A DNA stretch of 64,000 nucleotides from Bacillus sp. X1(2014) (GCF_007678255.1 NZ_VEED01000022.1:1-64000); one strand, 5' to 3'; positions 44,433-53,891 are shown, counted from the stretch's first letter. Notes: generated by a model from the letters alone, not told the origin. Numbers and translations: made by a program.

Positions 44433-45388
44433 ATGAAGATCATTGCAAATTATATTTCTGAATATGGGTAGGGCATCCTCTAGAAGTATTGCAGTTATAT
44501 GGAAAATGCTAAAGGACCCAAAAATGCACATTTTTGTCTGTTATTCGTATACTATATATTTTATTAAGGAGTCCCTTTATTCTAATCGTGTATGTTATCG
44601 AACCATAAAGACAGATGTTGGTTACTTTTTGGAAAATAATTCGGTCAATTCTGATAACTTGCGATTATTTGAGGAATATAAAAACTTCATTAATGATTGG
44701 GATTTCAAGGTTGAACAGGAGCAAGAGATTATGAAAATAAACCATATTGACTTAGTTATTTCAGATATTTCGCCACTCCCATTTGAATCAGCTCAAGAAC
44801 AGGTATTCCTTCTATGGGTTTTTCTAACTTTACTTGGTATACTGCCTATCATGATTTATGTGATGACAGTGAATTTACACAATATCTAGAAGCCTATCAA
44901 AAGATGACTCATTCTATTCGTTGGCCAGGAGTAATGAAAATTTGAATGTACCTACAATTCTTTATAGATTTTTTTCTAGAGAAGTTGATTTAATAGAGAT
45001 TCAAAGAATTAGGTTAGTGAACCTAAATGAAGATAAGAAGATTATCTTTTTAGGTCTAGGGATGAAAATAGACCTAGGGAATAGTAGCTTCGTATTTGGG
45101 ACAGCCCAGATTGTGTATCCTCCAATTTTGAGGTAGATCCTTCAAATGTGTTCCAATACCAAGTGATATTTGGAATCTCAAAATAAATTGCTGCATCAGA
45201 CCTAGTGATTTCCAAAGCATGATGGGGAATGATTGGGGAGGCAATGGATGCTAAAGTACCTCTATTAATCCTGAATCGAGCATCCATGAAAGAGGATCAA
45301 AATACGTTATCCGCTTCATTATTATTAGAAGAGCTACTATCTCTCAATTCTCTATTCACACTACCAATAATTGACTTGTCAACTTTAT
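44433..45388 (+). pseudogene. decayed MurG-like glycosyltransferase
   Basis: Joined frames give a coherent GT-B-type protein. MKIIANYISEYG is followed by a frameshift at about 44470 to ASSRSIAVIWKMLKDPKMHI. ...LVISDISPLPFESAQE is followed by another shift (about 44802) to GIPSMGFSNFTWYTAYHDL. Further shifted pieces read ENLNVPTILYRF, KKIIFLGLGMKIDLGN, then AASDLVISKA-stop-WGMIGEAMDAKVPLLILN. The last piece is the UDP-sugar-binding region of glycosyltransferases that resemble UDP-GlcNAc transferases. At least five frameshifts or stops are present, so it is inactive. Confidence 0.75.
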
Positions 45389-45519
45389 AGGTTTTAAAAT
45401 CATCACACTCGATTTTATGACAAAGATGATGTTAATTTAGGTAATTGATCGTAGCAAATGACATCCTGAAAATATGGAAATAATCCTAGTTATACATCTT
45501 AGATAAGGGGGAAGGTACT

Positions 45520-47256
45520 TTGACTTGGTTAGATAATGCAGAAAAATGGATTAATTTTAATAAACTAGATCATGATTTAAAAGAAAAGTTACTAGAAATG
45601 GATATCATTAAGAAAATATTAGAGGATAGTTTTTATAAACATTTAGAATTTGGTACAGGCGGTATGCGGGGAGAGCTTGGACCTGGTATTAATCGCTTAA
45701 ATACTTACACAATCCGTAGGGCGGCCGAAGGGCTTGCACAGTATATTGTGGAACAAGGGGAAGCAGTGAAACAACGTGGTGTTGTTATTGCCTATGATTC
45801 CCGCCATAAATCTCCTGAGTTTGCGTTAGAAGTAGCTAAAACCGTTGGAAAGCATGGTATCAAAGCGTATGTATTTGACGAACTTCGTCCTACACCTGTC
45901 CTTTCTTTTGCGGTTAGGTATTTGAACGCCTTTTCAGGTGTAGTAATCACAGCAAGTCATAATCCGCCAGAGTACAATGGCTTTAAAGTCTACGGCGAGG
46001 ATGGCGGTCAGCTTCCACCAGAAGCAGCCGATACGATTATTCGTTATGTGAATACAGTAGAAAATGAGTTAATGGTCGAAGTGGCAGACGAGCAGGAACT
46101 TCTAACAAGCGGATTATTAACCTACATAGGTAAAGCGATAGATCATGCTTATACAGAACAATTAAAAACACTTCAATTGAACCCAGAAATGGTTGCAAGC
46201 GTGGCAAAAGACATACGAGTAGTTTATTCTCCATTACACGGTACCGGGAATAAGCCAGTTCGTGCTGGACTAAAGGCATTTGGCTTTGAGAATGTGACTG
46301 TGGTTAAGGAACAAGAGCTGCCAGATGCAAACTTCTCTACCGTTAAGTCACCAAATCCCGAGGAGCATGCGGCTTTTGAATTAGCCATTGGGTATGGAGA
46401 AAAAATCAATGCCGATATTCTCATGGCTACGGATCCAGATGCTGACCGTTTAGGTGTGGCAGTCAAAAATGGCGAAGGAGAGTACGTAGTATTGACCGGC
46501 AACCAATTGGGTGCCTTAATGCTGGAGTATTTGTTATCACAAAAGCAAGCAAAAGGAGCGCTGCCTGAAAGTGGTGTTGTCATCAAAACCATCGTTACTT
46601 CCGAAATTGGCCGAGCGATTGCTGAGCATTACGGGATTCAAGCAATGGATACCCTCACTGGATTTAAATTCATTGGTGAAAAGATTAATGAGTTTGAGCA
46701 GACAGGCGCTTCTACCTTCTTATTTGGGTATGAAGAAAGCTATGGGTATTTGATTGGCGACTTTGTCCGTGACAAGGATGCTGTCCAATCAGCTATCTTT
46801 GCGGCTGAAGTGGCTGCTTATTACAAATCCAAAGGCATGACCATGTATGAAGGGCTTCTGGCTATTTTTGAAAAGTACGGTTTCTATCAAGAATCACTAC
46901 AATCGATTACCTTAAAAGGAAAAGATGGAGCAGAACAAATTGCTGGATTAATGGATACCTTTAGGAATGAGCCATTAAGTGAAGTGGCTGGAATTGAGGT
47001 TGCAGCTATTGAGGATTACTCCACTTCTGTAAGGTACGCAAATGAAACTGAAAGCAAGATTGATTTGCCACCATCCAATGTTCTTAAGTATCATTTAGCG
47101 GACGGTTCTTGGTTATGTTTACGTCCATCAGGAACAGAACCAAAGGCGAAGTTTTACTTTGGAGTAAAAGGCACTTCTATGGGAGACAGTGAGGAGAAGT
47201 TATCTGCGCTCCAAAATGCTGTCATGGATAAAGTGAATACTATTTTAGCAGAGTAA
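45520..47256 (+). CDS. pgcA: alpha-phosphoglucomutase / phosphomannomutase
   Basis: Interconverts glucose-6-phosphate and glucose-1-phosphate, feeding GalU and RmlA. 578 residues, the length of B. subtilis PgcA. TTG 45520 follows AAGGGGGAAGG. The catalytic serine is in [20 protein letters not shown], the metal loop in [14 protein letters not shown], the sugar loop in [19 protein letters not shown], and the phosphate loop in [16 protein letters not shown]. It is complete and apparently monocistronic with the next two genes close behind. Confidence 0.94.
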   Translation: MTWLDNAEKWINFNKLDHDLKEKLLEMDIIKKILEDSFYKHLEFGTGGMRGELGPGINRLNTYTIRRAAEGLAQYIVEQGEAVKQRGVVIAYDSRHKSPEFALEVAKTVGKHGIKAYVFDELRPTPVLSFAVRYLNAFSGVVITASHNPPEYNGFKVYGEDGGQLPPEAADTIIRYVNTVENELMVEVADEQELLTSGLLTYIGKAIDHAYTEQLKTLQLNPEMVASVAKDIRVVYSPLHGTGNKPVRAGLKAFGFENVTVVKEQELPDANFSTVKSPNPEEHAAFELAIGYGEKINADILMATDPDADRLGVAVKNGEGEYVVLTGNQLGALMLEYLLSQKQAKGALPESGVVIKTIVTSEIGRAIAEHYGIQAMDTLTGFKFIGEKINEFEQTGASTFLFGYEESYGYLIGDFVRDKDAVQSAIFAAEVAAYYKSKGMTMYEGLLAIFEKYGFYQESLQSITLKGKDGAEQIAGLMDTFRNEPLSEVAGIEVAAIEDYSTSVRYANETESKIDLPPSNVLKYHLADGSWLCLRPSGTEPKAKFYFGVKGTSMGDSEEKLSALQNAVMDKVNTILAE

Positions 47257-47328
47257 ATGATAAATCCTCCTTGCTTAAAATCGTGGGCATGAGGGATTAT
47301 TTGTTTTACTAAAGGGAAGGTGGAACAG

Positions 47329-47778
47329 ATGAATAGCAGAAAAGGGTGGCTATTAGCAGTGATTCTTTGGATGGCATTAATCTTTTTCTTCACACAGCTT
47401 CCATATTTTACTGGGGAAAAAACATCCAAAGCAATTCAACATGTAGTAGTGAAGGAACATAATACTATTCACACACCAAGTGCGGACCATGAAGAGATTA
47501 ATGTGTTGAACCTGGTCGTAAGGAAAGCAACACATGTTACGGTATTCGGGATACTTGCTCTATTATTGTTTAAATCTCTTGAAATCTATCGATATTCTTA
47601 TATTCTTTCATGGGTGCTAACCTTTCTTTATGCGGTTACAGATGAATATCATCAATCGTTTATGTCAGGAAGAGTTTCATCTTTTAGGGATGTCTTGTTT
47701 GATTCCCTTGGGGCATTACTTGGGTTAACATTAATGTTTTTTATCAATAGAAAGAGAAAACTGATTCGTACAACTTAG
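47329..47778 (+). CDS. VanZ family membrane protein
   Basis: 149 residues from ATG 47329 (ribosome site GGAAGGTGG; GTG 47320 is the alternative). Four membrane helices: WLLAVILWMALIFFFTQLPY, THVTVFGILALLLFKSL, YILSWVLTFLYAVTDEYHQS and LFDSLGALLGLTLMFFI. The polar signature TDEYHQSFMSGRVSSFRDVL in the third loop defines the VanZ family. VanZ itself gives low-level teicoplanin resistance in enterococci; the general function is unknown. It lies between two sugar-phosphate enzymes. Confidence 0.88.
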   Translation: MNSRKGWLLAVILWMALIFFFTQLPYFTGEKTSKAIQHVVVKEHNTIHTPSADHEEINVLNLVVRKATHVTVFGILALLLFKSLEIYRYSYILSWVLTFLYAVTDEYHQSFMSGRVSSFRDVLFDSLGALLGLTLMFFINRKRKLIRTT

Positions 47779-47817
47779 ATTTTCGATTTTTTACGTATAC
47801 TACTGGAGGTCTTGATT

Positions 47818-48762
47818 TTGCAACCGTTGTTTTTAAAACCTGTTTTTAAAGAGAGAATTTGGGGAGGTACCACGCTGCAAACGGAATTTGGATATGATAT
47901 TCCAACAGAGAATACAGGGGAATGTTGGTCGATCTCTGCTCATCCGAATGGTCCTTCCGTTATTGAAAATGGTCCCTATGCAGGGCTAACCTTGGACAAT
48001 CTTTGGAAAGAGCAACCAGAGCTTTTCGGCCACCCGAAAGAGAAGGTTTTTCCTCTTTTAACAAAAATACTGGATGCGAACATGGATCTATCGGTTCAAG
48101 TGCATCCAGATGATTCTTATGCTATGGTACATGAAAATGGCGAACTGGGAAAAACAGAATGCTGGTATATCATTGATTGCAAAGAAGATGCGGACATGAT
48201 CTTTGGCCATAATGCTGCATCAAAGGAAGAATTAATCAAGCAAATCAATGAGGGTGAATGGAACAATTTATTGCGCCGAGTGAAGATTAAGCCAGGTGAC
48301 TTTTTCTATGTACCAAGTGGAACGATTCATGCATTATGTGAAGGCACCTTAGTATTGGAAACCCAGCAAAGCTCTGACACCACCTACCGTGTGTACGATT
48401 ATGACCGCAGGGATGCAGACGGGAATTTGCGGGACCTTCATTTAGAAAGGGCGATCGAAGTCACCACTGTTCCGCATCATGATTTAGTAAGTGAGTCTAA
48501 AGTGGAAGAGAAGGGGAATGTAAGAATTACAACCTTTTTGGAATCGGAGTTTTTCTCCGTTAATAAGTGGGATGTTCAAGGGAAAGCTTCTTTTTCTATG
48601 AATGATCAATATTTGCTTCTTAGTGTGATTAATGGAGAAGGCGCATTAATTCATCATGAGGAGCAATATGAGTTGAAGAAGGGGACTCATCTGATTCTTC
48701 CTGTTGGTTTTGGAGAATTTGAAGTAGATGGGGAATGTGAGATCATCGTTTCTCATACCTAA
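47818..48762 (+). CDS. manA: mannose-6-phosphate isomerase, class I
   Basis: Interconverts fructose-6-phosphate and mannose-6-phosphate. 314 residues from TTG 47818, 8 nt after GGAGG; the TTG at 47812 is too close. Zinc-binding cupin motifs are visible: LSVQVHPDDSYA (Q, H), GKTECWYIID (E) and VPSGTIHALCEGTLVLE (H). RVYDYDRRDADGNLRDLH is the conserved active-site stretch. It probably supplies mannose-type precursors or lets mannose enter glycolysis. Confidence 0.93.
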   Translation: MQPLFLKPVFKERIWGGTTLQTEFGYDIPTENTGECWSISAHPNGPSVIENGPYAGLTLDNLWKEQPELFGHPKEKVFPLLTKILDANMDLSVQVHPDDSYAMVHENGELGKTECWYIIDCKEDADMIFGHNAASKEELIKQINEGEWNNLLRRVKIKPGDFFYVPSGTIHALCEGTLVLETQQSSDTTYRVYDYDRRDADGNLRDLHLERAIEVTTVPHHDLVSESKVEEKGNVRITTFLESEFFSVNKWDVQGKASFSMNDQYLLLSVINGEGALIHHEEQYELKKGTHLILPVGFGEFEVDGECEIIVSHT

Positions 48763-48779
48763 TATGAAACCTAAATCTT

Positions 48780-48821
48780 CCCGACTTATGTTAAATATTC
48801 ATAGATCTATCGTAAGTCGGG
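48780..48821 (+). terminator. hairpin after manA
   Basis: CCCGACTTA pairs perfectly with TAAGTCGGG across a 24-nt loop, followed by ATTTG. The T-run is weak. Confidence 0.5.
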
Positions 48822-48892
48822 ATTTGAAATCTAGTGATAAAATTTATCTGGCGTAGTCTGTTGTTCTTTTTATCCTATTTATATTTACCATA

Positions 48893-49006
48893 CTAATGAA
48901 TCATTTGAATAACTAATTTAATCCAACCGAAAAACGCAAACCATAATGGAACACTTAAAGACGTCCCCCACAATAATCCTAATAAAAGATTCCCTTGCTT
49001 GTCCAT
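48893..49006 (-). CDS. 37-residue single-span membrane peptide
   Basis: Reads MDKQGNLLLGLLWGTSLSVP and LWFAFFGWIKLVIQMIH. ATG 49006 is preceded on the minus strand by AGGAGTGG at a good distance. One hydrophobic span carries the pattern LLWG-x-x-LS(I/V)PLW, which recurs in the peptide at 49251. It overlaps a longer antisense-phase frame (48918-49229) that has no ribosome site. Function unknown. Confidence 0.6.
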   Translation of the reverse strand: MDKQGNLLLGLLWGTSLSVPLWFAFFGWIKLVIQMIH

Positions 49007-49250
49007 GAAATCCACTCCTATTGTTAGTTGTAGATAAATCTGGTGATGCACGGTTCAATTTTTTATTATATGTAAACGCTTTCAGTTTTTCTTTTCTATA
49101 TAATACCCAAATAAGGAAGGAGAATAAAGTAGAAATATGCAAATAATAGACTAAATATTTCGACAAATTCATTTGATAGACTTTCCCATAGGGAAGAAAA
49201 AATCTATTAATCAAATTAGTATATATCATAAATAAGGGACTGCTGTTCCT

Positions 49251-49364
49251 TTAGTGAAAAATTTTACGTAGTATAAAATAGACGATTGCCCATAAAGGGA
49301 TTGATAAAAGGATCCCCCAAAGGCAGCCCTTACCAAAATTTCGCCCATCTTCTTTTTCTGCCAT
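49251..49364 (-). CDS. 37-residue single-span membrane peptide, paralogue
   Basis: Reads MAEKEDGRNFGKGCLWGILL and SIPLWAIVYFILRKIFH. ATG 49364 is preceded by GGAG. It has the same length and the same LWG-x-x-LSIPLW core as the 48893 peptide, so the two arose by duplication. A charged N-terminus and one membrane helix suggest a small membrane-bound regulator or toxin-like peptide; nothing proves either. Confidence 0.6.
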   Translation of the reverse strand: MAEKEDGRNFGKGCLWGILLSIPLWAIVYFILRKIFH

Positions 49365-49587
49365 GTTATCACTCCAATTCGAAACTGGTTGCTTACCACT
49401 ATTTAACCATGTGTGGGTGAACGGTTATATCTAAATCGTTCGATGAATAGCAACAAATTATTCTTAGTCATGTCGAACAGGATCATGAATGCGAAGGCTG
49501 GGTTTTTGCCACATTATTAACATATAAATAGGTTATTAGGGCTATTTATTACTAGTAACAATTAGTATACTATCAATATAAGCACAT

Positions 49588-49677
49588 AGTTCGTACGAAA
49601 GGGCAAACCCATTGAAAGATGGAGGCGCAAAACTATAGGGGCTAAGGTTTTCACAACTATGCCAGCCAGCTACCGAA
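49588..49677 (+). promoter_or_regulatory. cyclic di-GMP-I riboswitch (GEMM-I)
   Basis: Conserved parts of the class I aptamer occur in order: ACGAAAGGGCAAACC, the P1b hairpin around GAAA, GGCGCAAAACTATAGGGGCT followed by AAGG, and the closing GCCAGCCAGCTACCG. It lies on the + strand 49 nt before the ribosome site of the 36-codon gene at 49726. There is no obvious terminator between aptamer and gene, so control may be through access to the ribosome site. Confidence 0.88.
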
Positions 49678-49725
49678 TATGATCGCCTTACTACGGATTA
49701 TGAATATACTCTGGGAGGTTATACT

Positions 49726-49836
49726 ATGGTTATCTTTATTGCAGGCTTATTTGTTGGATCTTTCTCTATGCTTACAGTAATGAGTCTTATGGTTGCAGCT
49801 AAACGGGGAGATCAACTCCTTGAATCACAACAATAA
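49726..49836 (+). CDS. 36-residue membrane peptide (DUF3789-like) under riboswitch control
   Basis: Reads MVIFIAGLFVGSFSMLTVMS and LMVAAKRGDQLLESQQ: one membrane helix and a short charged tail, the plan of DUF3789-type phage/Bacillus peptides. GGGAGG precedes the ATG. It is the only gene between the c-di-GMP riboswitch and a strong terminator, so this peptide is the riboswitch's sole target here. I infer a membrane role tied to the motile/sessile switch. Confidence 0.7.
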   Translation: MVIFIAGLFVGSFSMLTVMSLMVAAKRGDQLLESQQ

Positions 49837-49853
49837 ATTGAAAGCGTTTACCG

Positions 49854-49887
49854 AACAACCTCGAATTTGAGGTTGTTTTTTATTTTT
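49854..49887 (+). terminator. strong terminator after the riboswitch-controlled peptide
   Basis: AACAACCTC pairs with GAGGTTGTT around GAATTT, followed by TTTTATTTTT. Confidence 0.9.
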
Positions 49888-49941
49888 CAAAATTAGTTTA
49901 TAAATTATATATAATAAAACAACACGAAAGGGGAGAACGGG

Positions 49942-50963
49942 GTGAAAAGGGAAAAAGTACTGATTACTGGTGGTGCGGGATTCATTGGTGGGAATTTCGT
50001 TCATTATATGATGAGTAAATACCCTCTATACGATATTTATAATCTTGATTTACTGACCTATGTGGGTGATTTAACTAAGCACCGTGATTTTGAAGCGAGG
50101 CCAAACTATCATTTTATTAAGGCTGATATCACGGATCGTGAGGGGATCATTTAGCTGCTTGAACAGGAGAAGTTTGATTATGTTGTTCATTTTGCAGCGG
50201 AAAGTCACGTCGATCGATCGATTACTGATCCAAGTATCTTTGTTCGAACCAATGTTTTAGGGACACAGGTATTACTAGATGCTGCTAAACAGGTGGGTGT
50301 TAAGAAATTTGTTAATGTTTCAACCGATGAAGTCTATCGTGAATTGGATTTTGACCCGACTATTTTCTTACTGAAGAATCGCCATTACAAGCAAATAGTC
50401 CCTATAGTGCAAGTAAGGCATCTTCAGACCTTCTCGTAAGGGCCTATCATGCAACATACGGACTTCCGATAAATATCACGCGATGCTCTAATAACTATGG
50501 TCCGTTTCAATTCCCTGAGAAGCTGATCCCATTGACCATTTCTCTACCTAAATGATGAAAAGGTTCCGGTATATGGTGACGGCAAGAATGTACGTGATTG
50601 GCTGCATGTCCTGGACCACTCTTCGGCTATCTTGTCATGCATAAAGGTGTTATGGGAGATGTCTATAATATTGGCGGACATAACGAGCGGAGTAATTTAG
50701 AAGTGGTAAAAACGATCATTCGTACTTTAGGTAAGTCAAATGATTTAATTGAATTTGTAACAGACCGCTTGGGCCATGATAAACGGTATGCTATCGATTC
50801 TGCGAAGATAGAGAAGTTAGGGTGGAGACCTGAATATATTTTTGAAGATGGGATTGCTCGGACTATTGAATGGTATTTAGATAACAATCGGTGGTGGGAA
50901 CAGATAATGTTGCTGAATTACCGAACATTCACCCAGATAACGGAAATATCAAAAGAGAACTGA
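49942..50963 (+). pseudogene. decayed second rmlB (dTDP-glucose 4,6-dehydratase)
   Basis: Closely follows the intact rmlB at 43304 along its whole length. From GTG 49942 it reads VLITGGAGFIGGNFVHYMMS, then has TAG at 50152 in place of a glutamine codon. Frameshifts follow near 50365 (after ELDFDPTIF), near 50541 (after LIPLTISL) and near 50620. The last 121 codons from 50598 are open again (NIGGHNERSNLEVVKTIIRT). The catalytic [19 protein letters not shown] region is still readable. Several lesions make it inactive. Confidence 0.88.
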
Positions 50964-51020
50964 AAACAGTTCTCCTGTGATTTGAACTTTATAGCTGTGT
51001 GTAATTTCTTAAACAGTATT

Positions 51021-51998
51021 TTAAAAATGAGTGGATATTAAATCTTTGATTTTATCCTTATCAATTACCAGTTGATAGTTATTAGCCTTTAAAATGTCAT
51101 CATACATTCTTTTTCCAACACCTGGAATCTGGTGATATTCCAATTGTGTATTCGGTTCGAAGTCTTTTGCTGCAAGTCCAAGACTTAACATATCGGAAGT
51201 TGACATATTGCTTGCTATTACAAAATCAGGAATGGATTTTACGAGTGAAGGCAGATTATTGATATTACTTGGACTAAGAGCTTTCTTAGCAATTCCTTTT
51301 AGAGCTTCTTCTTGGAGTTTTTGACGACCATACTCTCCGTTTTTTAGAGAATAGCGTTCGTGGACAACCTCTGCGACCATTTTTCCATTTAAAGCATGTG
51401 TACCAGTACTTATTACTTTATTTTTATTTTCACTATACCAAGGATGGGTTAATTTAACATCAAATGGGACATTCATATCAATACCTCCAACGGCATCAAC
51501 CATCGCTTGAAAGCCGCCATAATTGGTTTCTACGTAATAATTGATAGGAACACCGGTTAATTCTCCAACTGCTTTGACAGCAGCCTCTACCCCTTTTTTG
51601 GCCCCTTTTGTTGCCTGCATAATATATTGGACACTCGTAATCTTTGTGTATCCATAGCCTTCTAAATGGACACGGGTATCACGTGGAATGCTTATTGCAT
51701 CATATTCATGCTTGGTTAAATCAACATGAACAAGCATCATTGAATCAGAATGCCCTATATTTTGACCTTTTCTTTCATCGGAACCAATTAATAACAAGTT
51801 AAATACAGGTTCTTTTATATCTACACTCTTATTTACTTGCTTTTCATTATTCCCAGAACTTACAACAGGAACTGATGTAAAATGATTATCTGGCTGTAAT
51901 TGATAATATTCGTATCCTAGGCCCGCAATAGCGAGTAAAATGATGCCCAAAAAGCTAGTACCTAGGATTTTCCATTTGTTTTTACCCTTTTTTTTCAT
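51021..51998 (-). CDS. LytR-CpsA-Psr family polymer-peptidoglycan ligase
   Basis: Joins lipid-linked wall polymers (teichoic acid or polysaccharide) to peptidoglycan outside the membrane. 325 residues. A basic N-terminus and one membrane helix (WKILGTSFLGIILLAIAGLG) precede the LCP domain: FNLLLIGSDERKGQN, SDSMMLVHVD, then AISIPRDTRVHLEGYGYTKI with the catalytic arginines, and GGIDMNVPFDVKL. HALNGKMVAEVVHERYS and EYGRQKLQEEALK close the site. Ribosome site GGAGGA. Its place beside the polysaccharide locus fits attachment of that polymer. Confidence 0.9.
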   Translation of the reverse strand: MKKKGKNKWKILGTSFLGIILLAIAGLGYEYYQLQPDNHFTSVPVVSSGNNEKQVNKSVDIKEPVFNLLLIGSDERKGQNIGHSDSMMLVHVDLTKHEYDAISIPRDTRVHLEGYGYTKITSVQYIMQATKGAKKGVEAAVKAVGELTGVPINYYVETNYGGFQAMVDAVGGIDMNVPFDVKLTHPWYSENKNKVISTGTHALNGKMVAEVVHERYSLKNGEYGRQKLQEEALKGIAKKALSPSNINNLPSLVKSIPDFVIASNMSTSDMLSLGLAAKDFEPNTQLEYHQIPGVGKRMYDDILKANNYQLVIDKDKIKDLISTHF

Positions 51999-52177
51999 AT
52001 TTCCTCCGATGTTGGTAGAGTGTTCCCTCTAAATTAACTAGGTTAATAGTCATGAAAATATTTTACTGTTTTTGGATATTGGATTCAATATAAATTATTG
52101 GAAGAGACACGTTTGTATTTGTCAATATTAATTTGAGTCAGATCGATCACTTCAAAATTGAGCCACTTCATTCTGAG

Positions 52178-52660
52178 TTATTTCCATATTTTGCGGAGAA
52201 TAGGGAGCTTAGGGTATCTTGCTCGAGGGGCAATATACCCTAAGCTCCTCGCGCACCAGTCCACTATCGCCATCGTCCCGTTGTTCCTACTTTGTCTAAA
52301 TCGATATGATTCTCCGTTAAGGAGGAGGATATGAGCCCTGTTGGTTAGTCGATCTAGAAGAGATGCGATCATCTTTTCATCTCCCAATATAGAGGTCCAT
52401 TCTGTAAATTCTAGATTCGTAGTTATCATGACGCTAGCACATTCGTATCGACTGGAAAGAGTTGGAATAGTATTGCAATGAATAGAACGATCGATACCAT
52501 TTTTTGAGCCATCAGATCATGAAATGAGTTATTCGAGACAGGGAAAAGGCCACTACTTCTTGAAATGGTGGCCTCGGACTCCCTACTTTTATATCTCATT
52601 AAGTTCTCTACGGTTACCACACTGGCGGTTATGATGGCTGTTTTGCAAAGGAACCCCAAC
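52178..52660 (-). pseudogene. istB: IS21-family IstB ATPase fragment
   Basis: The minus-strand frame 52178-52429 reads MITTNLEFTEWTSILGDEKM followed by LLDRLTNRAHILLLNGESYR, the C-terminal part of IstB with the sensor-like TTN. Upstream, a second frame supplies AIPTLSSRYECAS, which joins directly. The Walker A part, istA and both ends are missing, so it is a truncated, immobile remnant. Confidence 0.75.
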
Positions 52661-52669
52661 TCTAATTAT

Positions 52670-52918
52670 TCATCTTTTCTTCTTAGTTTTGATTAACCAA
52701 CGGTTCTCAGGATGTTGTTCAATTACCTTTAACATTTCAGAACCTGTCATATCCAATCCGAATGCAAGAGCAACAAAAGTATCTAAGCTCGGTTTTTTCT
52801 GATTTCTTTCTAGTAGACTAATATAGGACGGATGTCGATCGCAGCGGTCGGCCAACACCTCTTGAGAAAGATTCTGTGCATTTCTTAATTTCTTTAGTAC
52901 AATTCCGAAGTTTTCCAA
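52670..52918 (-). CDS. small XRE-family transcriptional regulator
   Basis: 82 residues from TTG 52918, preceded by GGGAG at good spacing. The Cro/C1-type helix-turn-helix fills the protein: IVLKKLRNAQNLSQEVLADR, then HPSYISLLERNQKKPSLDT and FVALAFGLDMTGSEML. A basic tail (WLIKTKKKR) follows. It sits just upstream of the IS remnant and 44 nt downstream of comK in the same direction, and may be cotranscribed with comK. Confidence 0.85.
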   Translation of the reverse strand: MENFGIVLKKLRNAQNLSQEVLADRCDRHPSYISLLERNQKKPSLDTFVALAFGLDMTGSEMLKVIEQHPENRWLIKTKKKR

Positions 52919-52962
52919 AGAGTTACTCCCTTTCTACCAATCACTTGAATAGATTGTATTTT

Positions 52963-53535
52963 TTATTTTTGGTTATCCTCTAAGTTACTAAAATTATATT
53001 TTCCTGTTTTCTCTTTGGTTAACTGATGCCCTTTTGGGGATTCAAGATAGAAAAGAATAGGTCCAGGCTGGTTTCCTCTTTTCATAGATAACTGCATTAA
53101 TTTATTGGCTTTGTGAATTTTATTATTAAAAGAAGTTAATCTTGAATCAACGATAATGGAGTGACCGTTACTTAATTCGACCTCTGTCTGATATCTTCCC
53201 ATCGCTCTTGTATTTACAATATGGTCGGGGTTGAACCAAATACAATCAGCATTATTTGGTGACTTGTTTGGAAACAGGCAAATACCTTGGTAAGGATTGA
53301 CGATGATTGGACATCTCGACCGCTCACCAAGAATAAGTTTGGCACTTCCAATGGCCCCTTTTAGGTCAAACCCAATGTACGTTAAGGCGTCATCTAATAG
53401 TTGTATGGGTGAGCGACCCACCAGAAAAGACACACCTCCTGCCATAACTCGTGCACACAGCTTGCCATAACCATCATATTCTCCTGTCAGTAAGATCATT
53501 TTCTTTTCAATAAAATAGTTCTTTTGAATAAAAAT
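52963..53535 (-). CDS. comK: competence transcription factor ComK, probable ATT start
   Basis: ComK activates DNA-uptake genes. The frame shows the family motifs LLTGEYDGYGKLCARVM, SPIQLLDDALTYIGFDLKG, CPIIVNPYQGICLFPNKSP, CIWFNPDHIVNT and SFNNKIHKANKL. The first ATG (53499) gives 178 residues and has no ribosome site. A strong one, AAGGAGAGG (53550-53542), lies further upstream, and 6 nt after it the in-frame ATT at 53535 begins I-F-I-Q-K-N-Y-F-I-E-K-K-M-I-L-L. That gives 190 residues, close to the 192 of B. subtilis ComK. An ATT start would lower translation; the alternative is a lost ATG. Confidence 0.8.
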   Translation of the reverse strand: MFIQKNYFIEKKMILLTGEYDGYGKLCARVMAGGVSFLVGRSPIQLLDDALTYIGFDLKGAIGSAKLILGERSRCPIIVNPYQGICLFPNKSPNNADCIWFNPDHIVNTRAMGRYQTEVELSNGHSIIVDSRLTSFNNKIHKANKLMQLSMKRGNQPGPILFYLESPKGHQLTKEKTGKYNFSNLEDNQK

Positions 53536-53689
53536 AGTCTTCCTCTCCTTTAAAATCTAATGGATTTGAAAAAGGCTTACCTACTACTATAACTGTCATG
53601 TACTGCCCGTAGGAAAGGAAGACTGTGCTCTCGCCTATATGTATGGAATATCCCTTACTACCTTGGCAGCGTGTGGGTAAAATGCTCAC
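53507..53689 (-). CDS. 60-codon frame upstream of comK, doubtful
   Basis: Reads SIHIGESTVFLSYGQYMTVI then GKPFSNPLDFKGEEDYFYSK, ending just before the comK ATG and overlapping the proposed upstream comK start in another frame. No clear ribosome site precedes it. It could be a small leader ORF or chance. Confidence 0.2.
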   Translation of the reverse strand: MSILPTRCQGSKGYSIHIGESTVFLSYGQYMTVIVVGKPFSNPLDFKGEEDYFYSKELFY

Positions 53690-53891
53690 TTAGCATGTAA
53701 GATTCTTTTCCTAATTTGCTCTATTGAGATTCATTGCTGTGGTAGAAATTATATTTGTCTCTCGTATTAATTAAATAATAATTAGGTATTTATTACTGCG
53801 TACTATAGTATGTAAATTCTACAAAATTTGACTATTTTCGTGACAATTACGTGACAGAGTGGACTATAACGATCATGGGGCTGACCTAATT

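Noticed and set aside
48918..49229. 103-codon minus-strand frame
   Set aside because: No ribosome site near its start, and it overlaps the better-supported 37-residue peptide in another frame.
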